This document shows positions 16,000 through 24,560 of a stretch of DNA of 64,000 nucleotides, one piece after another. The position numbers and the translations under genes were made by a program. The stretch is from Sphingomonadales bacterium UBA2369. Lineage in GTDB: Bacteria; Pseudomonadota; Alphaproteobacteria; Sphingomonadales; Sphingomonadaceae. The notes beneath the pieces were generated by a model, which was not told the DNA's origin, did no database searches, and was given only the letters and a program-made list of their open reading frames with translations. Every line of letters starts with the position of its first letter. The stretch's first letter is position 1. Location: the NCBI GenBank assembly GCA_002344055.1, contig DDTH01000007.1, positions 45,402-109,401 on the forward strand, given 5' to 3'.

Positions 16000-16596
16000 A
16001 TGGCGCACGAACGTATCGTCGATCTGTACGAACGCACCACCGCGGCCTGGGATGCGGTGCGCACCTTGCCGACGGTGGAGGAGCAGCCGCATCTGGATGC
16101 CTTCGCGGATGCGCTCGTTCCCGCCGCGGCTGTGCTCGACATCGGCTGTGGCACCGGCGTGCCGGCGCGGGGGCTGATCGCGCGCGGCTTCGCGCTGACC
16201 GGCGTCGATTCGTCGCCGGCGATGATCGACTTGTGCCGGGAGCGCTTTCCGCGGGCCGAATGGCTGGTCGCCGACATGCGGACGCTCGACCTCGACCGCC
16301 GCTTCGACGGCCTGCTCGCCTGGCACAGCTTCTTCCATCTCTCGCCGGACGACCAGCGCGCGATGTTCCCCATCTTCGCCCGCCACGCCGCGCCCGGCGG
16401 GCTGCTGATGTTCACCAGCGGCGATGATGAAGGTATCGCGATGGGCGAATGGGAGGGCGAGCCGCTCTATCACGCCAGCCTGTCCCAGGCGGAATATCGC
16501 GCCCTGCTGACGGACAATGGCTTCAATCTGCTCAGTTTCACGGGCGGAGAACCCCGCGCGCCCGGCCCGACCGTCTGGCTGGCGCGTAAGGGCTAG
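16000..16596 (+). CDS. class I SAM-dependent methyltransferase
   Basis: About 198 residues from ATG 16000. The SAM-binding motif I is VLDIGCGTGVPARGL, with acidic motif II in LTGVDSSPAMI and motif III in EWLVADMRTLDL. An upstream in-frame ATG at 15928 would add residues overlapping the csbD promoter and is less likely. Substrate cannot be read from sequence. Confidence 0.88.
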   Translation: MAHERIVDLYERTTAAWDAVRTLPTVEEQPHLDAFADALVPAAAVLDIGCGTGVPARGLIARGFALTGVDSSPAMIDLCRERFPRAEWLVADMRTLDLDRRFDGLLAWHSFFHLSPDDQRAMFPIFARHAAPGGLLMFTSGDDEGIAMGEWEGEPLYHASLSQAEYRALLTDNGFNLLSFTGGEPRAPGPTVWLARKG

Positions 16597-17297
16597 CGCG
16601 TGGCAAACCGGTCGACGATGCGGTGGAAGGCCGGGTCGCGCTTCCGGCGCAAAATGTCGATCGCGGTGCGGCCGTCCGCATCCGGAATGTCGCCGCGCGC
16701 GCCGTAGCGCGCCAGCATCTCGAAGTGCCGGGCCTCGCTGCCCTTCTTGAGCATCAGGTGGAGCGCCGTCTGCCCCTTGCCGTTGTGCGCGTCCGGGTCC
16801 GCGCCATGCTTCAGCAATTCCTCGGCGGGGCCAAACTTGCTCCAGGCGATGGCGCCAAGGAACGGCGTCTCGCCAGGCGTGCTGTCGTCATCCACTTTCG
16901 CACCATGCGCGATCAGCAGGCGGATGGCGGCGCGATCCTCGTTCCAGACCGCCGCGAACAGGCAATAATCAGGCGTGGAGCCGAGCTTCAGCAGATGTTC
17001 GGCCAGCGCGAGATTCTGCCCGTGCGAGACGGCATGCCAGAGCGGCGTCGCCTGCCAGCGCCCCTCGGTAAAGGCCGGGTCGCTCAGTCCCAGTCCGCGC
17101 GCCAGCAGCAGATCGGCCATGCTTATGCTGTCCGCAGCGGTCCGCCCGTCCGCCAGCGTCCGCATCGCCGCGAGGTGCAGCCAGTTGCGCCCGCGTTCGT
17201 CGCGAACATCGAGCAACTCGCGCTTTGCATCCAGCAGCGCCGCCACCTCCCCGATGCGAAAATCGCGCACCAGTTCGCGGAGGCGGGTCTTGGACAT
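16593..17297 (-). CDS. ankyrin repeat protein
   Basis: 234 residues made of about five degenerate ankyrin repeats; clear ones read RNWLHLAAMRTL, GKGQTALHLMLKKG and DADGRTAIDILRR. No signal peptide and no enzyme domain, so it is probably a cytoplasmic protein-binding scaffold. It overlaps the convergent methyltransferase stop by four bases and lies five bases past thiG in the same direction. Confidence 0.85.
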   Translation of the reverse strand: MSKTRLRELVRDFRIGEVAALLDAKRELLDVRDERGRNWLHLAAMRTLADGRTAADSISMADLLLARGLGLSDPAFTEGRWQATPLWHAVSHGQNLALAEHLLKLGSTPDYCLFAAVWNEDRAAIRLLIAHGAKVDDDSTPGETPFLGAIAWSKFGPAEELLKHGADPDAHNGKGQTALHLMLKKGSEARHFEMLARYGARGDIPDADGRTAIDILRRKRDPAFHRIVDRFATR

Positions 17298-17302
17298 CGC
17301 CG

Positions 17303-18088
17303 TCAGATCAGCCCGGCCAGCGGGCTTGAGGGGTCGGCATAACGCCTTTGCCCCATCCGCCCGGCCCGGTAGGCCAGCCGCCCGCTCTCGACCGCCAGCC
17401 GCATGGCCCGCGCCATCCGGATCGGATCCTTCGCTTCGGCAATGGCAGTGTTCATCAGCACGCCGTCGCAGCCCAATTCCATCGCCACAGCCGCGTCGCT
17501 CGCCGTGCCGACGCCCGCATCGACCAACACCGGCACGCCGGCGCCTTCGACAATCAGCCGGACGGTAACGCGATTCTGGATGCCGAGGCCGGAGCCGATC
17601 GGCGCACCCAGCGGCATGATCGCCACCGCGCCGGCTTCCTCGAGCTGCTTCGCGGCGATCGGATCGTCGACGCAATAGACCATCGGCTTGAAGCCCTCGC
17701 GGACCAGCACCTCGGTCGCCTTCAGCGTTTCGCGCATGTCGGGATAGAGCGTCTTCGCCTCACCCAGCACCTCCAGCTTCACCAGCTCCCAGCCCCCCGC
17801 CTCGCGCGCCAGCCGCAGCGTGCGGATCGCGCTTTCGGCGTCGAAGCAGCCGGCGGTGTTGGGCAGATAAGTGTAGCGCTTCGGATCGATATAGTCGGTC
17901 AGCAGCGGCTGGCCCGGATCGGTCACATTCACCCGCCGCACCGCAACTGTGACGATTTCGGCCCCCGACGCCTCCACCGCGGCGGCGTTCTGCGCGAAAT
18001 CCTTGTATTTTCCGGTGCCGACAATCAGCCGCGAGGTGAAGGTGCGGCCCGCGACGGTCCATGTATCTGAAGATTCAACTTGGCTCAT
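17303..18088 (-). CDS. thiG: thiazole synthase
   Basis: ThiG joins 1-deoxy-xylulose 5-phosphate, dehydroglycine and ThiS-carried sulfur to make the thiazole of thiamine. The N-terminal LIVGTGKYKDF and the C-terminal phosphate-binding GVGTASDAAVAMELG are diagnostic; the Schiff-base lysine is in LVKLEVLGE. Start ATG 18088 gives a normal length of 261. thiS lies upstream in the same operon, separated by a repeat. Confidence 0.96.
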   Translation of the reverse strand: MSQVESSDTWTVAGRTFTSRLIVGTGKYKDFAQNAAAVEASGAEIVTVAVRRVNVTDPGQPLLTDYIDPKRYTYLPNTAGCFDAESAIRTLRLAREAGGWELVKLEVLGEAKTLYPDMRETLKATEVLVREGFKPMVYCVDDPIAAKQLEEAGAVAIMPLGAPIGSGLGIQNRVTVRLIVEGAGVPVLVDAGVGTASDAAVAMELGCDGVLMNTAIAEAKDPIRMARAMRLAVESGRLAYRAGRMGQRRYADPSSPLAGLI

Positions 18089-18103
18089 TCGCTCTCCCAA
18101 ACT

Positions 18104-18190
18104 CGTCATGCCGGACTTGATCCGGCATCCACCTGCCTTTCGGCGGCCGGTCAAGAAGAAGGTGGACCCCGGATCAAGTCCGGGGTGACA
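18104..18190. repeat. inverted pair of dispersed alphaproteobacterial repeats
   Basis: GCCGGA-CTTGA-TCCGGC (18110-18126) and CCCCGGA-TCAAG-TCCGGGG (18167-18185) are palindromes built on the same core, placed head to head with mirrored flanks (GTCATGCC, GGGGTGAC). This core is a familiar dispersed repeat in alphaproteobacteria. It is inserted between thiS and thiG. Confidence 0.75.
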
Positions 18191-18201
18191 AGGAGAGTGG
18201 G

Positions 18202-18420
18202 TCAACCACCGCCGACGAAGGTGACAATCTCATAATCGTCGCCATCCTCGACCATCACCTCCGCCAGCGTCGAGCGTGGGACGATCTCCAGATTGCGCTC
18301 CACCGCCACTTTCTCCGGCGCCAGGCCCAGTTCGGCGACCAGCTCCGCGATGCTCGTCCCGCCCGCCACCCGCCGGTGCTGGCCGTTCACTGTGACCGAA
18401 AGTGTCCCGTCCGCGCTCAT
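18202..18420 (-). CDS. thiS: sulfur carrier protein ThiS
   Basis: A 72-residue beta-grasp protein ending in VGGG, whose terminal Gly-Gly becomes the thiocarboxylate sulfur donor for ThiG. The gene is first in the thiS-thiG operon. Only 53 bases separate it from divergent aroQ, too few for a TPP riboswitch, and none is seen. Confidence 0.93.
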   Translation of the reverse strand: MSADGTLSVTVNGQHRRVAGGTSIAELVAELGLAPEKVAVERNLEIVPRSTLAEVMVEDGDDYEIVTFVGGG

Positions 18421-18473
18421 CTCTTCGCCTTCAATTGCCGCTGCCCCTTTTTGGCCATATAGGACCGCCCGCG

Positions 18474-18914
18474 ATGGCGACCGCCTCCCTCATCTACGTC
18501 CTGAACGGCCCCAATCTCAACCTGCTCGGCACGCGCGAGCCGGAGATTTATGGCGCCGACTCGCTGGACGATATCGCCGCCCGCCTGACCGATCAGGCGG
18601 AGGACCTGGGCGTGGAGCTGGATTTCCGCCAGTCCAATCACGAAGGGCATTTGATCGACTGGCTGCACGAAGCGCAGGCGCAGGGGGCAAAGGCCGTACT
18701 GCTGAATGCGGGCGGCCTCAGCCACACCTCCGTCGCTCTGCACGATGCGGTGAAGGGCATCACCACGCCGGTGATCGAGGTCCATCTTTCCAATCCGCAG
18801 GCGCGCGAGGACTTCCGGCAGGTCAGCCTGACCGGCCGCGCCGCCATGGGTTCAATCTGCGGCTTCGGCGCGCTCGGCTATGCGCTGGCGCTGGACGCGG
18901 CCGCACGTCTCTGA
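18474..18914 (+). CDS. aroQ: type II 3-dehydroquinate dehydratase
   Basis: Third step of the shikimate pathway. Type II signature LNGPNLNLLGTREPEIYG with the catalytic Tyr, SNHEGHLIDWLHEA, and HLSNPQAREDFR are all present. 146 residues from ATG 18474, the standard dodecamer-forming size. It heads an aroQ-accB-accC cluster, an arrangement common in proteobacteria. Confidence 0.96.
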   Translation: MATASLIYVLNGPNLNLLGTREPEIYGADSLDDIAARLTDQAEDLGVELDFRQSNHEGHLIDWLHEAQAQGAKAVLLNAGGLSHTSVALHDAVKGITTPVIEVHLSNPQAREDFRQVSLTGRAAMGSICGFGALGYALALDAAARL

Positions 18915-18927
18915 CAGGGGAATGTGA

Positions 18928-19410
18928 ATGAGCGACGATAACGGTTCCGAGGGAGCCATGCGCGTCGACACCGACATGGTGAAGACGCTTGCCCAGTTGC
19001 TGAGCGAAAACGATCTCAGCGAAATCGAAGTCGAGGACGGCGATCGCCGGATCTCGGTGAAGCGCAAGATTCAGGCGGCAGCGGCGGCCGCGCCCGCCTT
19101 CATGGCGGCGCCCGCGCCTGCGCCCGTTGCAGCGGCGGCGCCGGCCGCGGCGGCCGCGCCCGCGGAAGGCCCGGCGGCGGGGTCCGTGCCCTCGCCGATG
19201 GTCGGCACCGTCTACCTCTCGGCCGAGCCGGGATCGAAGGCGTTCGTCAGCGTCGGCGACCGGGTTTCCGAAGGCGACACGATCGTGATCATCGAGGCGA
19301 TGAAGGTGATGAACCAGATCGCCGCGCCGCGATCCGGCACCGTCACCGCCATCCTCGTCCAGAATGCCGAGCCGGTCGAATATGGCCAGCCGCTCGTGGT
19401 GATCGCCTAG
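18928..19410 (+). CDS. accB: acetyl-CoA carboxylase biotin carboxyl carrier protein
   Basis: BCCP carries CO2 on biotin between AccC and AccAD in fatty-acid synthesis. The biotinylated lysine is in EAMKVMN near the C-terminus; an Ala/Pro-rich flexible linker (about residues 50-88) precedes the biotinyl domain. It lies 13 bases after aroQ and three before accC. Confidence 0.97.
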   Translation: MSDDNGSEGAMRVDTDMVKTLAQLLSENDLSEIEVEDGDRRISVKRKIQAAAAAAPAFMAAPAPAPVAAAAPAAAAAPAEGPAAGSVPSPMVGTVYLSAEPGSKAFVSVGDRVSEGDTIVIIEAMKVMNQIAAPRSGTVTAILVQNAEPVEYGQPLVVIA

Positions 19411-19413
19411 ATC

Positions 19414-20769
19414 ATGCCGGACATCGGCAAGATATTGATCGCCAATCGCGGCGAGATCGCGCTGCGCATCCACCGCGCGGCGCATGAAATGGGCATCAAG
19501 ACGGTCGCGGTCCATTCCACCGCCGATGCCGACGCGATGCATGTGCGCCTCGCGGACGAAGCGGTCTGCATCGGCCCGCCGAGCGCGACCGATTCGTACC
19601 TCAACATCCCAGCGATCATCTCGGCCGCCGAAATCTCGAACGCCGACGCGATCCACCCCGGCTACGGCTTCCTCAGCGAGAATGCGAATTTCGCGGAGAT
19701 CGTCGAGGCGCATAACCTGATCTGGATCGGGCCGAAGCCCGAGCATATCGTCACGATGGGCGACAAGGTGGAGGCGAAGCGCACCGCCGGCGCGCTCGGC
19801 CTGCCGCTCGTTCCCGGCTCCGACGGCGCCATCGAGGATGTGGCGGAGGCGAAGCGCCTGGCCCGCGACATCGGCTATCCGGTGATCATCAAGGCGGCGT
19901 CGGGCGGCGGCGGCCGCGGCATGAAGGTGTGCGAGAGCGAGGACCAGCTCGAAACCCTGATGCAGCAGGCCGGATCGGAGGCGAAGGCCGCGTTCGGCGA
20001 TGCCACCGTCTATCTCGAAAAATATCTCGGCAATCCGCGCCACATCGAATTCCAGGTGTTCGGCGACGGCAATGGCAATGGCATCCATCTGGGCGAGCGC
20101 GACTGCTCGCTGCAGCGCCGGCACCAGAAGGTGCTCGAAGAGGCCCCCTCCCCCGTCATCACGCCGGAGGAGCGCGCGCGCATGGGTGGGATCGTCGCCA
20201 AGGCGATGGCGGACATGGGCTATCGCGGCGCGGGAACGATCGAGTTCCTGTGGGAAAATGGCGAATTCTACTTCATCGAGATGAACACCCGGCTGCAGGT
20301 GGAGCATCCGATCACCGAGCAGATCACCGGCCTGGACCTCGTCCGCGAGCAGATCCGCGTCGCCGAGGGCAAGGGGCTGACGCTGCGCCAGGAAGACGTG
20401 CAATTGCGCGGCCATTCGATCGAAGTGCGCATCAATGCCGAGGACCCGCGCACCTTCGCCCCGTCGCCGGGGCGCGTCGGCCATTTCCATCAGCCGGGCG
20501 GGATGAACGTCCGCGTCGATAGCGGCCTTTACTCCGGCTATTCGATCCCGCCTTATTACGATTCGATGGTCGCCAAGCTGATCGTCACCGGCACCACCCG
20601 CGCCGGCGCGCTCCGCCGCCTCCGCCGGGCGCTGGAGGAATTCGTGATCGAGGGCGTGAAAACGACGATCCCGCTCCACCAGGCGATCATCCAGGACCCG
20701 GACTTCATCGACGGCAATTATACCATCAAATGGCTCGAGGAGTGGCTCGCCAGACAGGACGCCGCATGA
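19414..20769 (+). CDS. accC: acetyl-CoA carboxylase biotin carboxylase
   Basis: ATP-grasp enzyme that carboxylates biotin on AccB. Seen are the N-terminal KILIANRGEIALRI, the ATP-binding KAASGGGGRGMKV, the catalytic region EMNTRLQVEHPITE and the C-terminal carboxylase domain. 451 residues, normal length. Its stop overlaps the start of the ArsC-like gene (ATGA). Confidence 0.97.
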   Translation: MPDIGKILIANRGEIALRIHRAAHEMGIKTVAVHSTADADAMHVRLADEAVCIGPPSATDSYLNIPAIISAAEISNADAIHPGYGFLSENANFAEIVEAHNLIWIGPKPEHIVTMGDKVEAKRTAGALGLPLVPGSDGAIEDVAEAKRLARDIGYPVIIKAASGGGGRGMKVCESEDQLETLMQQAGSEAKAAFGDATVYLEKYLGNPRHIEFQVFGDGNGNGIHLGERDCSLQRRHQKVLEEAPSPVITPEERARMGGIVAKAMADMGYRGAGTIEFLWENGEFYFIEMNTRLQVEHPITEQITGLDLVREQIRVAEGKGLTLRQEDVQLRGHSIEVRINAEDPRTFAPSPGRVGHFHQPGGMNVRVDSGLYSGYSIPPYYDSMVAKLIVTGTTRAGALRRLRRALEEFVIEGVKTTIPLHQAIIQDPDFIDGNYTIKWLEEWLARQDAA

Positions 20770-21101
20770 AGGCGACCATCTGGCACAATCCGCGCTGCTC
20801 GAAATCGCGGGAGGCGCTGACGCTGCTGCAGGATGCGGGCGCGGATGTGGCCGTGTTCGAATATCTTAAGCAGCCGCTGTCGCCAGACGAGTTGAGGCGC
20901 ATCCTGGCGAAGGCCGGGATCGCGCCGCGTCAGGTGCTGCGCGACAAGGAAACGGGCGCGGCCGCGCTGAAGGATGCGAGCGACGACCAGATCGTCGACG
21001 CGATGATGCTGGATCCGATCCTGATCGAACGGCCGCTGGTGGAGACGCAGAAAGGCGCCGTTCTCGCCCGCCCGCCCGAATTGGTGCGCACCATCCTCTA
21101 G
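20766..21101 (+). CDS. ArsC family (glutaredoxin-type) reductase
   Basis: A 111-residue thioredoxin-fold protein with the ArsC signature IWHNPRCSKSREAL; the Cys is the catalytic thiol. Glutaredoxin-linked ArsC reduces arsenate, but family members such as YffB/Spx-like ones do not, and no ars genes are near. Start ATG 20766 overlaps the accC stop, so it is coupled to accC. Confidence 0.85.
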   Translation: MKATIWHNPRCSKSREALTLLQDAGADVAVFEYLKQPLSPDELRRILAKAGIAPRQVLRDKETGAAALKDASDDQIVDAMMLDPILIERPLVETQKGAVLARPPELVRTIL

Positions 21102-21150
21102 GTCCCGCCCCGACCCCGATGGGCTGGAGCGGGACCTGAACGGCAAGCGC

Positions 21151-22761
21151 TCAGCCTACCGGCGTGACCGGCGGCGGCGCGGCGGCGGGCATTTCATAGC
21201 CCACTCCGGCATTCGGCCCGAGCGGGATGTCGAACGCGACCCAACCTACGGTCAGCACCAACCCGGCCAGCAGGATGCCGATCGAATAAGGCAGCATCAG
21301 CGCCACCAGACTGCCCAGCCCGAAGCTCTTCTGCCAGCGCTGGCAGAAGACCAGGATCAGCGGGAAATAGACCATCAAAGGCGTGATGATGTTCGTCGCG
21401 CCGTCGCCGACGCGATAGGCGGCGGTCGACATTTCCGGGCTGATCCCGAGCAGCATGAGCATCGGTACCAGCACCGGCGCCAGCAATGCCCATTTGGCGC
21501 TGGCGGAGCCGATCAGCAGGTTGAGCGCCGCCGACAGCACCACGATCGACGCCAGCAGCAACGGTGCGGGCAGATCGAGTTGGCGCAGGAAGTCCGCGCC
21601 GCTGACGGCACTGATCAGGCCCAGATTCGACCAGCCGAACATGGCGACGAAATGGGCCGCGGCGAAGGCGAGCACGAGGAAGTAGGACAGGTCGCTCATC
21701 GCGCCCGCCATCATCTTCACCACGTCCCGATGACTCTTCACCGTCCCGGCCGCGCTGCCATATGCCCAGCCGGTCGCCAGGAAGAGCACGAAGAAGCCGC
21801 CGACGAGCGACCGGTAGAAGGGATTGAGCTGCGCCTCCGGCGGTGCGGTCTCGTCGATCAGTGGCGTTCCCGGCCCAAGCGTCATCACCAGCCACAGGCC
21901 GATGACGGCCAAAGCGGCGAGTCCGGCACGGCGCAGGCCGCGGCGCTGCGCTTCGCCGACCTCGTCCTCGGCATTGGGCAAGGGCGCCTGTTCCTCCGGC
22001 CGGTAGACGCCGAGCCGTGGCTCGATCATCCGGTCCGTGACGTACCAGATGACCGGCAGGAAGATGAACGTCATGCCGATCAGGAAGTACCAGTTGCCGG
22101 CAATGTTCGGCGTCCAGCCCTGCACGATCAGCTCGACGGAGGATTCGGTGATGCCGAAGAGAAGGGCGTCGAGCTGGCCGGGCAGCAGATTGGCGGAAAA
22201 GCCGCCGGAGACACCCGCGAAGGTCGCCGCGATGCCGGCGATCGGATGGCGCCCCGCCGCCGCATAGAGCACCCCGGCCAGCGGGATCAGCACGACATAG
22301 GCGGCGTCAGCAGCCAGATTGCCGATCATGCCGACGAGCGCGACGATCGGAGTCAGGAGGAAGGTCGGTGCGCGACTGACGCCCTTGCGCATCGCCGAGG
22401 CGAACAGGCCGGACCGTTCGGCGACGCCCGCGCCCAGCATCACCACCAGCACATAGCCGAGCGGATGGAAGTGGGCGAAGGTCGTCGGCATTTCGACCCA
22501 GACACGCTGGATGTTGGCAGCGGACAACAGGCTCTCGGCCGCGATCACCCGCTGCGCGCCGGTGGCCTCGTCAATCTCGGTTGGATGGACAGCCGACCAG
22601 CCGAGCCACTGCGCCAGCACGCTCAGCGCGACCAGACCGGCGATCAGGTAGAAAAAGATGAAGATCGGATCGGGCAATTTGTTGCCGGCCCGTTCGATCG
22701 CGGCGAGAAATCCGCGCTTGGGAACGTCCGCTTCGTCGATGGCTGCACCCGATTCCGTCAC
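21151..22761 (-). CDS. AbgT family transporter
   Basis: 536 residues with about a dozen membrane segments. Family features are RAGNKLPDPIFIFFYLIAG at the N-terminus and the re-entrant-loop region NLLIGSASAKWALLAPVLVPM. AbgT proteins take up p-aminobenzoyl-glutamate or export sulfonamides and p-aminobenzoate. It starts with GTG. The gene stands alone, so which activity applies is unknown. Confidence 0.9.
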   Translation of the reverse strand: MTESGAAIDEADVPKRGFLAAIERAGNKLPDPIFIFFYLIAGLVALSVLAQWLGWSAVHPTEIDEATGAQRVIAAESLLSAANIQRVWVEMPTTFAHFHPLGYVLVVMLGAGVAERSGLFASAMRKGVSRAPTFLLTPIVALVGMIGNLAADAAYVVLIPLAGVLYAAAGRHPIAGIAATFAGVSGGFSANLLPGQLDALLFGITESSVELIVQGWTPNIAGNWYFLIGMTFIFLPVIWYVTDRMIEPRLGVYRPEEQAPLPNAEDEVGEAQRRGLRRAGLAALAVIGLWLVMTLGPGTPLIDETAPPEAQLNPFYRSLVGGFFVLFLATGWAYGSAAGTVKSHRDVVKMMAGAMSDLSYFLVLAFAAAHFVAMFGWSNLGLISAVSGADFLRQLDLPAPLLLASIVVLSAALNLLIGSASAKWALLAPVLVPMLMLLGISPEMSTAAYRVGDGATNIITPLMVYFPLILVFCQRWQKSFGLGSLVALMLPYSIGILLAGLVLTVGWVAFDIPLGPNAGVGYEMPAAAPPPVTPVG

Positions 22762-22887
22762 CCGCTACTCCCGTTGCCGTTAACCCGTCGAGCCAACTGA
22801 CACGGTCGGGCGGGTGCTTGTCCACCCCAAAAGCCGCTCCTCGCCTCGCCTCTTGCATGTCCGCCCGGCCTCGGCTTTTGCCGTGTC

Positions 22888-23682
22888 ATGCCCGCCATCG
22901 ATCCCGACCTCCTGCTGCGCGGCTATGCGATCGGCGTGTTCCCGATGTCGGACGGGCGCGATGCGCGCGACGTCTATTGGGTGGAACCGAAGCGGCGGGC
23001 GATCCTGCCGCTGGACGGCTTTCTGCTGTCGCGCTCGCTGCGGAAAAGTCTGCGCTCGGGCCGGTTCACAATCACCCGCGACCGCGCCTTTGCGGGCGTG
23101 GTGGCCTGCTGCGCGGAGCGCGGCGAGACCTGGATCAATCCGGCGATCGAGCTGAGCTATGCGGACCTGCACGCCCGCGGCCACGCCCATTCGGTCGAGG
23201 TCTGGCAGGACGGTGTGCTCGTCGGCGGCCTCTACGGCGTCAGGCTCGGCGGTGCCTTTTTCGGCGAGAGCATGTTCTCGACCGCAACCGATGCGTCGAA
23301 GGTCGCGCTCGCGTGGCTCGTGGCACGGCTCCGGGTCGGCGGCTTCAGCCTGCTCGACTGCCAGTTCATGACGGACCATCTGCGCAGCCTGGGCGCGGTG
23401 GAGATCAGCCAGGCGGCCTATCTGGAGCTGTTGTCCGCGGCCCTGGACGGTCTGGACGGCGCGCTCTCATTGCCGGCCGCACGGCGCGGCGCCGCGGCGG
23501 GCGGCGATGGGGTCGCGGGCGCCGGCGTTTCGACTCTCGGCCGGGCGCCGGAACGCGGCGCGGCCGGTTCGGCGCCGGATTTCGAGCTGCTGGACGCGTT
23601 GCTCGAGGCGGATGGCGTGTCGGGCGATGCCGCCGCCGAATCCGGATGGGTCATCTCGCAACTCTTGACCCAGACATCGTAA
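22888..23682 (+). CDS. aat: leucyl/phenylalanyl-tRNA-protein transferase
   Basis: Aat adds Leu or Phe from tRNA to N-terminal Arg/Lys of proteins to mark them for ClpAP. The core motifs GYAIGVFPM, VGGLYGVRLGGAFFGESMFS and LLDCQFMTDHLRSLGAVE are intact. At 264 residues it is longer than usual: an Ala/Gly/Arg-rich insert (about 195-225) precedes the C-terminal VISQLLTQTS. The last 265 bases lie opposite the 3' end of the DUF2155 gene. Confidence 0.93.
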   Translation: MPAIDPDLLLRGYAIGVFPMSDGRDARDVYWVEPKRRAILPLDGFLLSRSLRKSLRSGRFTITRDRAFAGVVACCAERGETWINPAIELSYADLHARGHAHSVEVWQDGVLVGGLYGVRLGGAFFGESMFSTATDASKVALAWLVARLRVGGFSLLDCQFMTDHLRSLGAVEISQAAYLELLSAALDGLDGALSLPAARRGAAAGGDGVAGAGVSTLGRAPERGAAGSAPDFELLDALLEADGVSGDAAAESGWVISQLLTQTS

Positions 23683-24101
23683 ATCGGGTGCTCGACCACG
23701 TTGAGCGACGGCGATTCTTTGTAGAGCCAGCCGGAGAAGATCCGGTTCACCTGGTTCTGGCCAACGACGATATCGACCTGCACGAAAGCACCGGTCAGCT
23801 GCTCAGGCTCCCACGGTGCGGTCGTTTCGCACGAACGCAGCCGGACGATGAGGTTGCCTTCCCGCACGGCCTCGCCCGGACGCATGGTCAGATCGCGCGA
23901 GCTGCCATTGCGCTTGTTCAGCAGGCCGATGACCGCCGTCCGCTCTGCCACAGGCGTCGTGCCCTCGGGCAGATCGTCGGCGGAGGGGCGTACCGGCTCC
24001 GGATCGATCGAGATGTTGCTGGCATTGTTGGTCTCGCCCCCGCCGCATCCGGCGAGCGCCACGACGGCCAATGCCGACAGGGCCGTCTGCAGCGGTCTCA
24101 C
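23418..24101 (-). CDS. DUF2155 lipoprotein-like protein with disordered tail
   Basis: Lipobox VALAGC at the N-terminus, then the DUF2155 domain ending PIYDVWVKSCEMTHP near residue 155. The remaining 70 residues are Ala/Ser/Pro-rich and encoded antisense to aat. It starts with GTG, overlapping the NDUFA12 stop by four bases. The DUF2155-NDUFA12 pairing is common in alphaproteobacteria. Function unknown; the tail may be a by-product of the overlap. Confidence 0.82.
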   Translation of the reverse strand: MRPLQTALSALAVVALAGCGGGETNNASNISIDPEPVRPSADDLPEGTTPVAERTAVIGLLNKRNGSSRDLTMRPGEAVREGNLIVRLRSCETTAPWEPEQLTGAFVQVDIVVGQNQVNRIFSGWLYKESPSLNVVEHPIYDVWVKSCEMTHPDSAAASPDTPSASSNASSSSKSGAEPAAPRSGARPRVETPAPATPSPPAAAPRRAAGNESAPSRPSRAADNSSR

Positions 24102-24484
24102 GCGGAGTCGGGCGTCCAGGCCTGATAATCGCCGCTCGCCGCCGCGCGGCGGCCACCGCGCTCCAGCGATCCGGCGGGACGATAGGCCGCATTGGTGCCG
24201 GTCAGGTTCGGCAGCGGCTCGGCCAGGAATTTGGGGGCGGGCGGCAGCGCCTCGTCCGGCACGTCGTCAATCTGCTTGTGCATCCAGGCGTACCAGTCCG
24301 GCGAGATGCGGCTCGCGTCATTCTGGCCGTTGTAGATGACGTAGCGGCGGTCGCCCTTCTTGCTCTGGTAATAGACATTACCCAGCGCATCGCGGCCCAC
24401 CTCGCGGGCGCTGCCGCGAATGTGCATGCCGGCGCCGAAGGTCGCGCCTTCCCACCAGGTGAAGATCTTCTTGATGAAGCCCAT
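24098..24484 (-). CDS. NADH:ubiquinone oxidoreductase NDUFA12-type subunit
   Basis: Supernumerary complex I subunit shared by mitochondria and alphaproteobacteria. Diagnostic are MGFIKKIFTWWEGATFGAG, VGRDALGNVYYQSK and DWYAWMHKQIDDVP. 128 residues from ATG 24484. It is translationally coupled to the DUF2155 gene. Confidence 0.93.
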   Translation of the reverse strand: MGFIKKIFTWWEGATFGAGMHIRGSAREVGRDALGNVYYQSKKGDRRYVIYNGQNDASRISPDWYAWMHKQIDDVPDEALPPAPKFLAEPLPNLTGTNAAYRPAGSLERGGRRAAASGDYQAWTPDSA

Positions 24485-24560
24485 AGCGGCACTGCGCCTA
24501 GCGCCGATGCGGGGCGGGTGGCAAGCGTCGAGCGGAGCGGAGACGCGTGTTCGAGGAGCC

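Noticed and set aside
18421..18473. TPP riboswitch upstream of thiS-thiG
   Set aside because: Only 53 bases lie between thiS and aroQ and the conserved TPP aptamer segments are absent.
18823..20679. 618-codon minus-strand frame opposite accB-accC
   Set aside because: His/Arg/Asp-rich shadow product; accB and accC are unmistakable on the other strand.
20766..21101. Arsenic resistance locus
   Set aside because: The ArsC-like gene is fused in an operon with accC and has no arsB, arsH or arsR partner; the ArsR at 1.1 kb is an SdpR-type repressor far away.
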